A stretch of DNA of 39,436 nt from Clostridia bacterium (GTDB taxonomy: Bacteria; Bacillota; Clostridia; UBA1381; UBA9506): NCBI GenBank assembly GCA_017507525.1, contig JAFWAT010000032.1:1-39436 (forward strand), in the 5' to 3' direction. This document shows positions 25,707 through 34,798 of the stretch, one piece after another (the first letter of the stretch is position 1; every line of letters begins with the position of its first letter). Made by a program: the position numbers and the translations under genes. The notes beneath the pieces were generated by a model, which was given only the letters and a program-made list of their open reading frames with translations, made no database searches and was not told the DNA's origin.

Positions 25707-26216
25707 ATGGATAGACGGGACAAAATTAACTATTATCTGGATATTGCCCAGACAGTGTCAGAACGGGGAACCTGTCTGCGGCGGAATTACGGCGCAATCT
25801 TGGTAAAAAATGATGAAATTATCTCAACGGGTTATACCGGTGCACCCAGGTCACGGAGAAACTGTATTGATTTAGGGCACTGCTTGCGTGAAAAAATGAA
25901 CATTCCCTCCGGAGAACGGTATGAGCTTTGCCGCTCTGTGCATGCTGAGGCAAACTGTATCATCAGTGCTTCTCGCAGGGATATGTTGGGTTCAACGCTG
26001 TATCTTGCTTGTCGTGATGCTAAAACCGGTGAGGTTTTCCCCGGTTCAAACAGTTGCAGTATGTGCAAGCGCATGATTATCAATGCCGGCATTAAAGAAG
26101 TCGTTGTCAGAGATACGATGGATGCATATCGCATTATTCCGGTATCCCGCTGGATTACCAATGATGACAGCTTGTTTGAAGAAGAATTGAACCAGAAAAT
26201 AGAATCAGAAAAGTAA
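25707..26216 (+). CDS. dCMP deaminase family protein (ComEB-like)
   Basis: This zinc cytidine/deoxycytidylate deaminase has 169 residues. The zinc site is HAEANCI (His and catalytic Glu), followed by the cysteine pair in SNSCSMCKRMIINAG. The N-terminal TCLRRNYGAILVKNDEIISTGYTGAP is typical of dCMP deaminase/ComEB proteins, which deaminate dCMP to dUMP for thymidylate synthesis. GAGGGGGGC precedes the ATG. It is the last gene of the tsaE transcript. Confidence 0.9.
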   Translation: MDRRDKINYYLDIAQTVSERGTCLRRNYGAILVKNDEIISTGYTGAPRSRRNCIDLGHCLREKMNIPSGERYELCRSVHAEANCIISASRRDMLGSTLYLACRDAKTGEVFPGSNSCSMCKRMIINAGIKEVVVRDTMDAYRIIPVSRWITNDDSLFEEELNQKIESEK

Positions 26217-26221
26217 AAAAG

Positions 26222-26262
26222 AAAGACGCTGTTTTTGGGGGGCTAAAAACAGCGTCTTTTAT
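26222..26262. terminator. Bidirectional terminator between the deaminase gene and spo0A
   Basis: AAAGACGCTGTTTTT (26222-26236) pairs perfectly with 26245-26259 around a G-rich loop. T residues follow on the + strand and TTTCTTTTTT on the reverse strand. Both converging genes end within 80 bases of it. Confidence 0.9.
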
Positions 26263-26296
26263 ATAACAATGCTGGGAACATTGCTATATGCAAAAA

Positions 26297-27133
26297 TTAA
26301 TAGTTAACAGTATTTTTCATTTTGAGACGGATGGAATCGGAGATCATAGCAATAAACTCACCGTTTGTGGGCTTTCCTTTATTTGTGTCAATGGTGTAGC
26401 CGAAAATACTGTTTAAAATTTCTTCCCGGCCACGGTTCCATGCTACCTCAATGGCGTGGCGGATGGCACGCTCTACCCGGGAGGAAGTAGTTTGGTAGTT
26501 GCGTGCCACGGTGGGGTACAACATTTTAGTAATGGAATTGATAAATTCTTTATCCTGAATGCAAAGACTGATGGCTTCACGCAGGTAGTTATAACCCTTA
26601 ATATGCGCCGGAACACCAATTTCGTGAATAACATTTGTAATAATTGTTTCCAGATTTTCTGAATTTACGGGCGGTAACTTTTTTAAAGGTTGGGAATTTG
26701 TGAGTGAAAAATTTTCTGCAGCATTACTTGTCAGGGCTTGAGAGGTGCCGATTTGACTTTTAATTGCTTGCCGGATTCGTTTTAAAACAATTTCATTATC
26801 TTCTACGGGTCTTACCAAATAGTAGCTGGCACCAAGCTGTAGGGCTCTGTTTGTAATGTTGTCATTATTGACAGCAGACAGTACAATGCATACCGGTTTT
26901 TTCTTCATTCCGCTTTTTTGCAGTAGTTCTAATAGTTCCAGACCGTCCTTTCGCGGCATGATAATATCCAGCACAACAACATCCGGATTTTTTTCTGTAA
27001 TCAGGTCATATCCGCTTGCACCGTCATGTGCCATGCCGATGATTTCTATATCGGCGGTACCTTCAATGTCCTTTGCCAGCTCCTGACATTGTACCTTGTT
27101 ATCATCTACTAAAATAACTGAGATTTTTTCCAT
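26297..27133 (-). CDS. spo0A: Sporulation master regulator Spo0A
   Basis: This response regulator, once phosphorylated, starts sporulation and controls hundreds of genes. The receiver domain (about 1-120) has the acidic pair D10-D11 and the phospho-acceptor D56 in [13 protein letters not shown]. The C-terminal DNA-binding domain (about 170-278) has [16 protein letters not shown], the recognition region [29 protein letters not shown] in outline, and [14 protein letters not shown]. The start is the ATG preceded by AGGAGGAG; upstream in-frame codons reach a TTG at 27172 and lie in the leader. It stands alone. In Bacillus and many Clostridia spoIVB precedes it, but that gene is not here. Confidence 0.97.
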   Translation of the reverse strand: MEKISVILVDDNKVQCQELAKDIEGTADIEIIGMAHDGASGYDLITEKNPDVVVLDIIMPRKDGLELLELLQKSGMKKKPVCIVLSAVNNDNITNRALQLGASYYLVRPVEDNEIVLKRIRQAIKSQIGTSQALTSNAAENFSLTNSQPLKKLPPVNSENLETIITNVIHEIGVPAHIKGYNYLREAISLCIQDKEFINSITKMLYPTVARNYQTTSSRVERAIRHAIEVAWNRGREEILNSIFGYTIDTNKGKPTNGEFIAMISDSIRLKMKNTVNY

Positions 27134-27200
27134 TTTAAAGCTCCTCCTCATACAGTAAAAGAAATATACCAATTTTTTACAATTTTTATTTATTGAGGTT

Positions 27201-27230
27201 ATTATAACATTACAGAAAGGGAAAATGCAA
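27201..27230 (-). promoter_or_regulatory. Probable spo0A promoter
   Basis: On the reverse strand TTGCAT (27225-27230), an 18-base spacer and TATAAT (27201-27206) with an extended TG. It looks sigma-A-type. A sigma-H form or Spo0A boxes were not convincingly seen. Confidence 0.6.
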
Positions 27231-27542
27231 GCTATATTTTGGCAATAATTGTATAATTATGGAAGTTCGTAAATTTGTTTCACAATGACGCCTTAAAATA
27301 AGGGAAAAGTTATAAAAGAAGTGACAAAGTACACGAAAAGTGTCAAAAAAAGTTAATTAAGAAATCAGTTTTTAAATAAAGGGAAATGCGTGTGACTAAT
27401 TTCTGCGTTTTTCACATATATTGCATAGTAAGAAGGCAAAATACATAAATAATGCACAAAAAACAAAGAAAAAAACTATTAATAATTGTTGATAATTTCT
27501 TTTTTGTTTTCTATTTATTTTATATATAATTTGTGCTATAAT
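27231..27542 (+). promoter_or_regulatory. AT-rich spacer with extended -10 promoter for pnp
   Basis: About 300 bases of very AT-rich sequence without a gene. At its right end TGCTATAAT (27534-27542) is an extended -10 site without a good -35. A second TATAAT is at 27525-27530. Confidence 0.5.
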
Positions 27543-27570
27543 ATATAATAAGTATATTTAACTTCGGCAG

Positions 27571-27645
27571 GCTCAAAAGGTAAGATGTAAGAAATAAGCC
27601 TTAAAATGGTATTTACGGTTTATTTCTTATCTCTTGCTTTTGAGC
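27571..27645 (+). promoter_or_regulatory. Long hairpin in the pnp leader
   Basis: 27571-27600 and 27617-27645 form an almost continuous stem of about 28 bp: GCTCAAAAG pairs with CTTTTGAGC, and GTAAGAAATAAGCC with GGTTTATTTCTTAT, with few mismatches. The loop is about 16 bases. It ends about 20 bases before the pnp ribosome site and has no T-run, so it is not a terminator. Its position recalls the RNase III-cleaved leader through which E. coli PNPase controls its own mRNA; the same role here is inference. Confidence 0.75.
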
Positions 27646-27674
27646 ATGTCAAAAAATAAAATTGGAGGTTTACC

Positions 27675-29774
27675 ATGTTTAAAAGCTTTGAAATGGAACT
27701 GGCGGGTCGTCCGCTGGTAATCGAAACAGGCAAATATGCTGAGCTTGCAGGCGGTGCAGTTATGGTGCGCTACGGCGATACTGTTATTCTGTCTACAGCA
27801 ACAGCATCTGCCAAACCCAGAGAGGGCATTGACTTCTTTCCGCTGAGTGTGGATTTTGAAGAAAAACTCTATTCTGTAGGTAAAATCCCCGGTGGATTTA
27901 TTAAGCGTGAGGGCAGACCCACTGAGAAGGCAATTTTGACTTCCCGCGTTATTGACCGCCCCATTCGTCCCTTATTCCCCAAGGATTTGAGAAACGATGT
28001 ATCGGTTGTTAACACCGTTATGTCTGTTGAACAGGACAATTCTCCTGAGGTTGCTGCCATGATTGGTACATCTTGTGCCATCAGCATTTCAGACATCCCC
28101 TGGAATGGTCCCATTGGCGGAGTTATCGTTGGCTATGTTGACGGCAAGCACGTTATTAACCCCACCAGCGAGCAGCGTGAACGGAGCCTGATGTCTTTGA
28201 CTGTTGCCGGCACCAAAGAAAAGGTTGTTATGATTGAAGCCGGTGCAAAAGAGGTTTCTGAAGAGGTTGTGTTTGAAGGCATCCAGCTGGCTCATGAAGA
28301 AATCAAAAAGATTTGCGACTTTATCGCAGGCATCCAGGCTGAAGTTGGTAAGGAAAAATTCTCCTACGAGGCTCACGTTGTTGACCCCGTTATGTATGAA
28401 GATGTTAAGGCTTTTGCTGAAGACAAGCTGAAAATTGCATTAGATACTGACGACAAGAACATTCGTGAAAAGAATTTAAAAGCTTTATACGAAGAAATGT
28501 ATGCTCACTTTGACGGTAAATATACCGAAGAAGAGCATGGCGGTCAGATTTATGAAGCAATGGAGAAACTGCAGAAGACCATCGTTCGCCGCTGGATTTT
28601 AGACGAAGGCAAGCGTGTTGACGGTCGTGGTATTACCGATATTCGTCCGCTGTCTGCTGATGTTGCTATTTTACCCAGAACGCACGGTTCCGGTATGTTT
28701 AAGCGTGGTCAGACACAGGTTTTAACGGTTGCTACTTTAGGCGCTATGGGCGATGCTCAGGCACTTGACGGCATCGATTTAGATGACCAGAAGCGTTATA
28801 TGCATCACTACAACTTCCCCTCATATTCTGTTGGTGAAACCCGTCCTTCCAGAGGTCCGGGACGTCGTGAAATCGGTCACGGTGCACTGGCAGAACGTGC
28901 ACTCGAGCCCGTTGTTCCTTCTGAAGAAGAATTCCCCTATGCAATCCGTCTGGTTTCTGAAGTGTTAAGCTCAAACGGCAGTACCTCTCAGGCATCTGTT
29001 TGTGCCAGCACCTTAGCACTCATGGATGCAGGTGTTCCCATTAAGGCGCCTGTTGCCGGTATTTCTGTTGGTTTAGTTACCGAGGGCGACCGCTTCATTA
29101 CCATGGTTGACATTCAAGGCTTAGAGGACTTTTATGGCGACATGGACTTTAAGGTAGCCGGTACCAAAGAGGGTATCACTGCCATTCAGATGGATATTAA
29201 GATTGACGGTTTAACACCCCAGATTATTAAGCAGGCACTGGCACAGACCAGAAACGCACGCTTCCAGATCATTGATGAAGTTTTATTAAAGACCATTGAA
29301 GCACCCAGAGCCTCATTGTCTACCTACGCACCGAAAATCTTCACCATGACCATTGATACTGATAAGATTCGTGACGTTATCGGCTCCGGCGGTAAGACCA
29401 TTCAAAAGATTATTGCTGAAACCGGCGTTAAAATTGATATTGAGGACGACGGCAAGGTTTACATCGCAACCGCTGATGAAGAAATGGCAAATAAGGCTAT
29501 GGAAATCATCAAGGGCTTAACCGGTAACATTGAAATCGGCTCTATCTATAAAGGTAAGGTTGTTAACATTCTGCCCTTTGGTGCGTTTGTTGAATTCCTG
29601 CCGGGTAAAGACGGTATGGTTCACATCTCTAAGCTTGCGAACAAGCGTGTAGAGAAGGTTGAAGATGAAGTGAATATCGGTGATGAAATTATGGTTAAGG
29701 TCATCGAAATTGACAGACAGGGTCGCATTAACCTGTCCAGAAAAGATGCGATGAATGAATTAAACCTCTGGTAA
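27675..29774 (+). CDS. pnp: Polyribonucleotide nucleotidyltransferase (PNPase)
   Basis: This is a phosphorolytic 3'-5' exoribonuclease and minor polymerase in mRNA decay. The 699-residue protein has two RNase PH domains, the first with [13 protein letters not shown] and [16 protein letters not shown], and the second with [35 protein letters not shown] in outline and [13 protein letters not shown]. These are followed by a KH domain with [11 protein letters not shown] and an S1 domain with [26 protein letters not shown] is upstream of the ATG. Its usual neighbour rpsO is absent just upstream; spo0A is there instead, divergent. Confidence 0.98.
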   Translation: MFKSFEMELAGRPLVIETGKYAELAGGAVMVRYGDTVILSTATASAKPREGIDFFPLSVDFEEKLYSVGKIPGGFIKREGRPTEKAILTSRVIDRPIRPLFPKDLRNDVSVVNTVMSVEQDNSPEVAAMIGTSCAISISDIPWNGPIGGVIVGYVDGKHVINPTSEQRERSLMSLTVAGTKEKVVMIEAGAKEVSEEVVFEGIQLAHEEIKKICDFIAGIQAEVGKEKFSYEAHVVDPVMYEDVKAFAEDKLKIALDTDDKNIREKNLKALYEEMYAHFDGKYTEEEHGGQIYEAMEKLQKTIVRRWILDEGKRVDGRGITDIRPLSADVAILPRTHGSGMFKRGQTQVLTVATLGAMGDAQALDGIDLDDQKRYMHHYNFPSYSVGETRPSRGPGRREIGHGALAERALEPVVPSEEEFPYAIRLVSEVLSSNGSTSQASVCASTLALMDAGVPIKAPVAGISVGLVTEGDRFITMVDIQGLEDFYGDMDFKVAGTKEGITAIQMDIKIDGLTPQIIKQALAQTRNARFQIIDEVLLKTIEAPRASLSTYAPKIFTMTIDTDKIRDVIGSGGKTIQKIIAETGVKIDIEDDGKVYIATADEEMANKAMEIIKGLTGNIEIGSIYKGKVVNILPFGAFVEFLPGKDGMVHISKLANKRVEKVEDEVNIGDEIMVKVIEIDRQGRINLSRKDAMNELNLW

Positions 29775-29817
29775 AAAACTGGCTTTTCCGGTTGACAGGA
29801 ACCCATTGTCAAACACC

Positions 29818-29866
29818 AAAATGCGGCGGAGGGTTTTTCCTGCTCCGTCGCATTTTGTTTGTTTTA
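29818..29866 (+). terminator. pnp terminator
   Basis: AAAATGCGGCGGA (29818-29830) pairs with TCCGTCGCATTTT (29844-29856), with one G-U, then GTTTGTTTT. Confidence 0.88.
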
Positions 29867-29897
29867 TTACCTGTGCCGGAAAAAGGAGATTTGGCAT

Positions 29898-31541
29898 ATG
29901 CTTTTAGTGGGAATTAACGCAAAATATGTGCACAGCAATCTGGCGATTCGGTATCTTTCTAAAATGGAACCGCGATTTGGGTTCTGTGAATATACCATTT
30001 CAGACCGCCCGGAGAGCTTAGCATCCGCCCTTTTTAGAACGGGGGCAAAAACATTTTTGTTCTCTTGCTATATCTGGAATATTGAGCATGTGTTGAAGGT
30101 TTGCGAAATTTTAAAAAAGGCAGACAGTTCTGTCAGAATTCTGTTGGGCGGTCCTGAGGTCAGCATTGATGCCGAAGAGCGGCTCGCACAACATGATTAC
30201 ATTGATTTTGTTTTATGCGGCGAGGGAGAAAAAGCAATTTCTTCCTTTGCCGATAGTTTAGAAAGTGGCGATTTTTCGTGCGTTCCCGGGCTATATTACA
30301 GAGAGGACAGCGAGATTAAAAAAAGCCTCATTCCCCCGCAGGAAGCGGATTTAAATGAAATTCCTTTCCCTTATGAGACGGCGGATATGCCGGCGCTTTC
30401 AAACCGTATTGTATATTATGAAACGTCCCGCGGGTGCCCGTATCGCTGCGCATTCTGTTTGTCGGGTGTTGCCGGCAGCTTACGGTTTTTACCGGTTGCG
30501 CGAGTGGAGCGAGAGCTTGCCTTTTTTGAAGAGCAGGGCGTTCCTTTGGTGAAGCTTGTTGACCGTACCTTTAATGCTGACCCTGACCGTGCCCTTACAA
30601 TTATTGAGGGAATTAAAAAGCGGGGCGGCAAAACCACGTATCATTTTGAAATTCGTGCAGAAAGTATGACTGAGGCGTTAATCCACAGCCTGCAGGAAGC
30701 TCCCAAAGGCATGTTTCAGCTTGAAATCGGTGTGCAAAGCACACAACCTGAAACCTTAAAAGCTATTTGCCGCAATCCGCAGCATCAGCGTCTGGTTGAG
30801 GTGGTGCAGGCACTTTCAAAAAACCGGAATATGCATTTGCATTTAGATTTAATTGCCGGTTTGCCCGGTGAAACGCTGGAGGCATTTGTTTCTTCTTTTC
30901 ACGATGTGATGAAATTAAGACCCAATGACCTGCAGCTTGGCTTTTTAAAAAAGCTTAAGGGTTCAGCCTTATGTGCTCCCGGTAGCGAGTTTCAAAGCTT
31001 TCCGCCTTATGAGGTGGTACATAGCGACGGAATGCGCTATGAGGAGCTTTTGCACTTAAAGCAAGTGGAGGAAATGCTTGAGCGCTATTATAACAGCGGC
31101 GTTTTTACAAATACGATTTTATATATATTAGATACATATTACCCTGAGAGAGAATTTGATTTTTTTGCACAAATGGCTGCATTTTTAAAGGGTGATACAG
31201 CCCCCAAAAGTCAAAAAACTGCTTATGAAGACTTGTATCGCTTTGCGTGTGTTACCTTTCATGACGCAGGCATCACGCATCGGCTGATTTATGATTATTG
31301 CTTGCGGCACAGGGATTCTCTTTCTTTTATGCAGTCCGGTGACGGAGTAAAATCCGCAGCGTTTGAATTTTTAAAGCAGCCGGAACGCGTCAAACTTTAT
31401 TTTGCAGATTATGCCGGTGAAAAACCGGTCTCACTATATAAAAAAATCCGTTTTGTGCCTATTGGCTCTAAAATCTTCGCATTTGATTATGAGGGTGGGC
31501 GAGCCATAGACGTAACAACGGAATTTAAATTGGAGGAGTAG
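29898..31541 (+). CDS. B12-binding domain radical SAM protein with DUF4080-like C-terminus
   Basis: In this 547-residue protein the N-terminal cobalamin-binding-like Rossmann domain (about 1-135) contains LLGGPEVS and CGEGEKA. The radical SAM core has the [4Fe-4S] motif RGCPYRCAFC (C180, C184, C187) and later QLEIGVQSTQ and LDLIAGLPGE. The C-terminal helical part resembles the domain annotated DUF4080 in Clostridia. Such enzymes use SAM radicals, often for methylation or ring chemistry, but the substrate is unknown. ATG 29898 follows AAGGAG; the frame upstream of it lies in the pnp terminator. thrS begins three bases after its stop. Confidence 0.88.
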   Translation: MLLVGINAKYVHSNLAIRYLSKMEPRFGFCEYTISDRPESLASALFRTGAKTFLFSCYIWNIEHVLKVCEILKKADSSVRILLGGPEVSIDAEERLAQHDYIDFVLCGEGEKAISSFADSLESGDFSCVPGLYYREDSEIKKSLIPPQEADLNEIPFPYETADMPALSNRIVYYETSRGCPYRCAFCLSGVAGSLRFLPVARVERELAFFEEQGVPLVKLVDRTFNADPDRALTIIEGIKKRGGKTTYHFEIRAESMTEALIHSLQEAPKGMFQLEIGVQSTQPETLKAICRNPQHQRLVEVVQALSKNRNMHLHLDLIAGLPGETLEAFVSSFHDVMKLRPNDLQLGFLKKLKGSALCAPGSEFQSFPPYEVVHSDGMRYEELLHLKQVEEMLERYYNSGVFTNTILYILDTYYPEREFDFFAQMAAFLKGDTAPKSQKTAYEDLYRFACVTFHDAGITHRLIYDYCLRHRDSLSFMQSGDGVKSAAFEFLKQPERVKLYFADYAGEKPVSLYKKIRFVPIGSKIFAFDYEGGRAIDVTTEFKLEE

Positions 31542-31544
31542 TAT

Positions 31545-33485
31545 ATGTTTAAAGTAAGCTTGAAGGATGGAAGCTTGCTGTCAGTTGAGGCAGAAAAGAC
31601 CTTATACGATCTGGCAGGCGACATTAGCGGTGGATTGCAACGTATGGCGCTGTCTGCTGAGGTAGATGGTACCGTTATGGATTTAACCCGAACTATTACG
31701 CAGGACGCCACCGTCAATTTTCTGACATTTAATGACCAGAAAGGCCGCGACACCTTCCGTCATACCGCTTCTCACGTTTTAGCGCAGGCAGTAAAACGGT
31801 TATATCCCCAGGCAAAGCTTGCCATTGGACCTGCGATTGAAAACGGATTTTACTACGATTTTGATTGTGATGTTTCCTTTACGGCTGACATCTTAAAAAA
31901 TATTGAAGCAGAAATGGCAAAAATCGTGAAAGAGGATGTCAAAATTGAGCGCTTTACCATGAGCCGCGATGAAGCTATTAAATACTTTGAAGAAGCCGGC
32001 GAACCTTACAAAAAGGAACTAGTTGAAGACCTGCCGGAGGGTGAAGAAATTTCCTTCTACCGTCAGGGTGACTTTACTGACCTTTGTGCCGGTCCGCACC
32101 TTCCCTCAACCGGAAAGATTAAGGCAATTGCCTTAACGCAGGTTGCCGGTGCTTATTGGCGCGGTAATGAAAAGAACAAGATGCTACAGCGTATTTATGG
32201 AACGGCTTTCCCCAAAAAGAGTGAACTGGAGGAATATCTGGCAGCTGTAGAAGATGCTAAAAAGCGTGATCATAACAAAATTGGCCGTGAACTGGGTTAC
32301 TTTACAACATCAGAGCTCATTGGTCAGGGTCTTCCCATCCTGCTTCCCAAGGGTGCACGTGTTATCCAGTTAATGCAGCGTTTTGTTGAAGATGAAGAGC
32401 AGAAGAGAGGCTATCTCTTAACCAAAACGCCTTTTATGGCAAAACGTGATTTATACAAAATTTCCGGCCACTGGGATCATTACAGAGATGGTATGTTCAT
32501 TATGGGTGACCCGGATGCTGAGGGTGAAGTGTTTGCCCTGCGTCCCATGACCTGTCCGTTCCAGTTCCAGGCATACCTCACTGATATGCGTTCTTACCGT
32601 GACCTGCCGCTGCGTTATGCAGAAACCTCAACCCTGTTCCGTAACGAGTCTTCCGGGGAGATGCACGGCTTAATCCGTGTTCGTCAGTTCACCATTTCCG
32701 AGGGGCACTTAGCTTGTACGCCGGAGCAGCTTGAGGGCGAGTTTGCACAGTGTGTTGAACTTGCAAAATTCATGCTGACGACGTTAGGTTTGGGTGATGA
32801 TGTTTCTTACAGATTCTCCAAGTGGGATCCTAATAATAAAGAAAAATACATTGGTTCAGCTGAAGAATGGGAAAATGTTCAGGCTCGTATGAAAGAGATT
32901 TTGGATGACCTGAAGATTGATTACACCGAAGAAGAGGGCGAAGCTGCTTTCTACGGTCCTAAGCTTGACATTCAGATTAAAAATGTTCACGGCAAGGAAG
33001 ACACCTTGGTTACCGTTCAGATTGACTTCCAGTTGGCAGAGCGTTTTGGCATGGAATATGTGGATAAAGACGGTTCTAAGAAATATCCTTATGTTATTCA
33101 CAGAACCTCTATTGGTTGCTACGAAAGAACCTTAGCATTGCTCCTCGAAAAATATGCAGGTGCACTGCCCACATGGCTGGCGCCTACTCAGGTTAAAATT
33201 CTGCCTATTGCTGATGCGCATCATGATTATGCGTATGCAGTTCGTGACTTACTTATGGAAAACGGCATTCGCGTAGAGGTTGACAGCCGTAACGAAAAAA
33301 TCGGTTATAAGATTCGTGAAGCCCAGATGGATAAAACGCCCTTTATGCTGATTATCGGCGGTAAGGAGTGCGAAGAGGGTACAGTTTCTGTTCGCGGCCG
33401 CAAGCAGGCAGATTTGGGCGCTATGACTAAGGAAGAATTCTTAAGCATGATTTTGGAAAAGGTTAAGACAAGAGATAATAATTAA
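31545..33485 (+). CDS. thrS: Threonine-tRNA ligase
   Basis: This class II aminoacyl-tRNA synthetase charges tRNA-Thr. The 646-residue protein has a TGS domain (about 1-62), the editing/SAD domain with HTASHVLAQAV and DLCAGPHLPSTG, and the catalytic core with the zinc cysteine in RPMTCPFQ, FRNESSGEMHGLIRVRQF and PYVIHRTSIGCYERTLALLLE. The C-terminal anticodon-binding domain follows from about 540. GGAGGAG precedes the ATG. No T-box leader is possible here, since it follows the radical SAM gene directly, so threonine-responsive control must act elsewhere or be absent. Confidence 0.98.
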   Translation: MFKVSLKDGSLLSVEAEKTLYDLAGDISGGLQRMALSAEVDGTVMDLTRTITQDATVNFLTFNDQKGRDTFRHTASHVLAQAVKRLYPQAKLAIGPAIENGFYYDFDCDVSFTADILKNIEAEMAKIVKEDVKIERFTMSRDEAIKYFEEAGEPYKKELVEDLPEGEEISFYRQGDFTDLCAGPHLPSTGKIKAIALTQVAGAYWRGNEKNKMLQRIYGTAFPKKSELEEYLAAVEDAKKRDHNKIGRELGYFTTSELIGQGLPILLPKGARVIQLMQRFVEDEEQKRGYLLTKTPFMAKRDLYKISGHWDHYRDGMFIMGDPDAEGEVFALRPMTCPFQFQAYLTDMRSYRDLPLRYAETSTLFRNESSGEMHGLIRVRQFTISEGHLACTPEQLEGEFAQCVELAKFMLTTLGLGDDVSYRFSKWDPNNKEKYIGSAEEWENVQARMKEILDDLKIDYTEEEGEAAFYGPKLDIQIKNVHGKEDTLVTVQIDFQLAERFGMEYVDKDGSKKYPYVIHRTSIGCYERTLALLLEKYAGALPTWLAPTQVKILPIADAHHDYAYAVRDLLMENGIRVEVDSRNEKIGYKIREAQMDKTPFMLIIGGKECEEGTVSVRGRKQADLGAMTKEEFLSMILEKVKTRDNN

Positions 33486-33530
33486 TGTATAAAAAAAGTA
33501 TATCCGGTAACATTTAAAGGAGGGTTTCGT

Positions 33531-33728
33531 ATGTGGATGGTAGCCTATGTAACACAAAGTAAGGAGTCAGCAGAAAGAATTAGAACGCTTCTGCAGGAGG
33601 CAGGCTTGCTGGTTAAAATCCGCAGCGTAAACCAAAGTGGTAACGGACAATTTGGCTGTTATGAAATTTTGGTGCCCGAAGCTGAGCTTTCTGAGGCTCA
33701 TGAAATCATTATAGAAAAAGCATTGTAA
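33531..33728 (+). CDS. Small conserved-looking protein, DUF2007-like
   Basis: This 65-residue protein (WMVAYVTQSKESAERIRTLL at the start, YEILVPEAELSEAHEIIIEK at the end) has a predicted beta-alpha-beta pattern. It resembles small DUF2007-type or putative signal-transducing domains placed between thrS and pfkA in Clostridia. The resemblance is from memory. AGGAGGG lies before the ATG. No catalytic motif is seen. Confidence 0.7.
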   Translation: MWMVAYVTQSKESAERIRTLLQEAGLLVKIRSVNQSGNGQFGCYEILVPEAELSEAHEIIIEKAL

Positions 33729-33760
33729 GAATCAATTTATACATTAAAAAGGAGGGCATT

Positions 33761-34723
33761 ATGAAGAGAATTGGTGTTTTAACCAGCGGCGGCGATGCGC
33801 CGGGGATGAATTCAGCAGTTCGTGCGGTTGTGCGAACGGCTCTTTCAAAAGAGATGGAGGTTTTCGGTATCCGTAAAGGCTATGCCGGATTAATGAATGG
33901 GCTATTTGAAGAAATGAACGCACGCAGCGTTTCTAACATTTTGCACCATGGCGGTACTATTTTACAGTCCTCCAGATGCCCTGAGTTTTGTAAGGCAGAG
34001 GGCGTGGAAAAAGCAGTAGAAGTAGCAAAAAACGCCGGCATTGAGGGCCTTGTTGTCATCGGCGGTGACGGTTCTTTCCGCGGTGCGAAGGATTTATCTG
34101 AGGCAGGTCTTCCCACGATTGGCATTCCCGGTACCATTGATAATGATATTGGGTGTACGGATTATACCATTGGCTTTGATACGGCACTCAACACGGTTAA
34201 AGATGCCATCGATAAAATCAGAGATACTGCCCAGTCTCACGAGCGTTGCTCTATCATTGAGGTTATGGGTCGGGGCGCAGGCTACATTGCAGCCTATGTT
34301 GCCATTGCCTGCGGCGCTGAAGCGGCGATTATTCCCGAACAACCCTATGATTTCCACAAGGATATTATTCAGCCGATTTTAAATAACAAAAAACGCGGCA
34401 AAGAAAATAACTTAATTGTTGTGGCAGAGGGTGTTGGTGGCAGCGTTGAAATGGCAAAATGCATTGAAATGATGACCGGTATTGAAACCCGTGCCACCAT
34501 TTTAGGTCATATTCAGCGTGGCGGCAGCCCCACGGTTAACGACAGAATGCTTGCAAGCCGTATGGGCGTTCATGCGGTGAAGCTATTGCATCAGGGTATT
34601 GGTAACCGGATTGTTGCAGTAAGAAATGATGAAATTGTAGATTATGATATTTCAGAAGGATTGAAAATGGAAAAGTCCTTTAAGAAAGACATCATGAAAA
34701 TGGAAAGAGTTTTAAGTATGTAA
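33761..34723 (+). CDS. pfkA: ATP-dependent 6-phosphofructokinase
   Basis: This glycolytic enzyme phosphorylates fructose 6-phosphate. The 320-residue protein has the nucleotide loop LTSGGDAPGMNSAVRAVV, the ATP-binding GGDGSFRGA (a glycine after the GGDG motif fits ATP rather than pyrophosphate use), the catalytic PGTIDNDI, and EVMGRGAGYIA. AAGGAGG is upstream of the ATG. It is monocistronic or follows the 65-residue gene by 32 bases. Confidence 0.97.
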   Translation: MKRIGVLTSGGDAPGMNSAVRAVVRTALSKEMEVFGIRKGYAGLMNGLFEEMNARSVSNILHHGGTILQSSRCPEFCKAEGVEKAVEVAKNAGIEGLVVIGGDGSFRGAKDLSEAGLPTIGIPGTIDNDIGCTDYTIGFDTALNTVKDAIDKIRDTAQSHERCSIIEVMGRGAGYIAAYVAIACGAEAAIIPEQPYDFHKDIIQPILNNKKRGKENNLIVVAEGVGGSVEMAKCIEMMTGIETRATILGHIQRGGSPTVNDRMLASRMGVHAVKLLHQGIGNRIVAVRNDEIVDYDISEGLKMEKSFKKDIMKMERVLSM

Positions 34724-34726
34724 CAG

Positions 34727-34761
34727 ATGGCAGGCGGTCGCAAACGGCGATTGCCTGTCAT
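34727..34761 (+). terminator. Probable pfkA terminator
   Basis: ATGGCAGGCGGTCGC (34727-34741 region) pairs with GCGATTGCCTGTCAT through G-U pairs, followed by TTTGGCATTGTATTTT, which is an imperfect T-run. Confidence 0.6.
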
Positions 34762-34798
34762 TTGGCATTGTATTTTAAAGAGATAAACAGGTGAGAAA

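Noticed and set aside
31500-31545. T-box leader for thrS
   Set aside because: Only three bases separate the radical SAM stop from the thrS ATG, so there is no leader.
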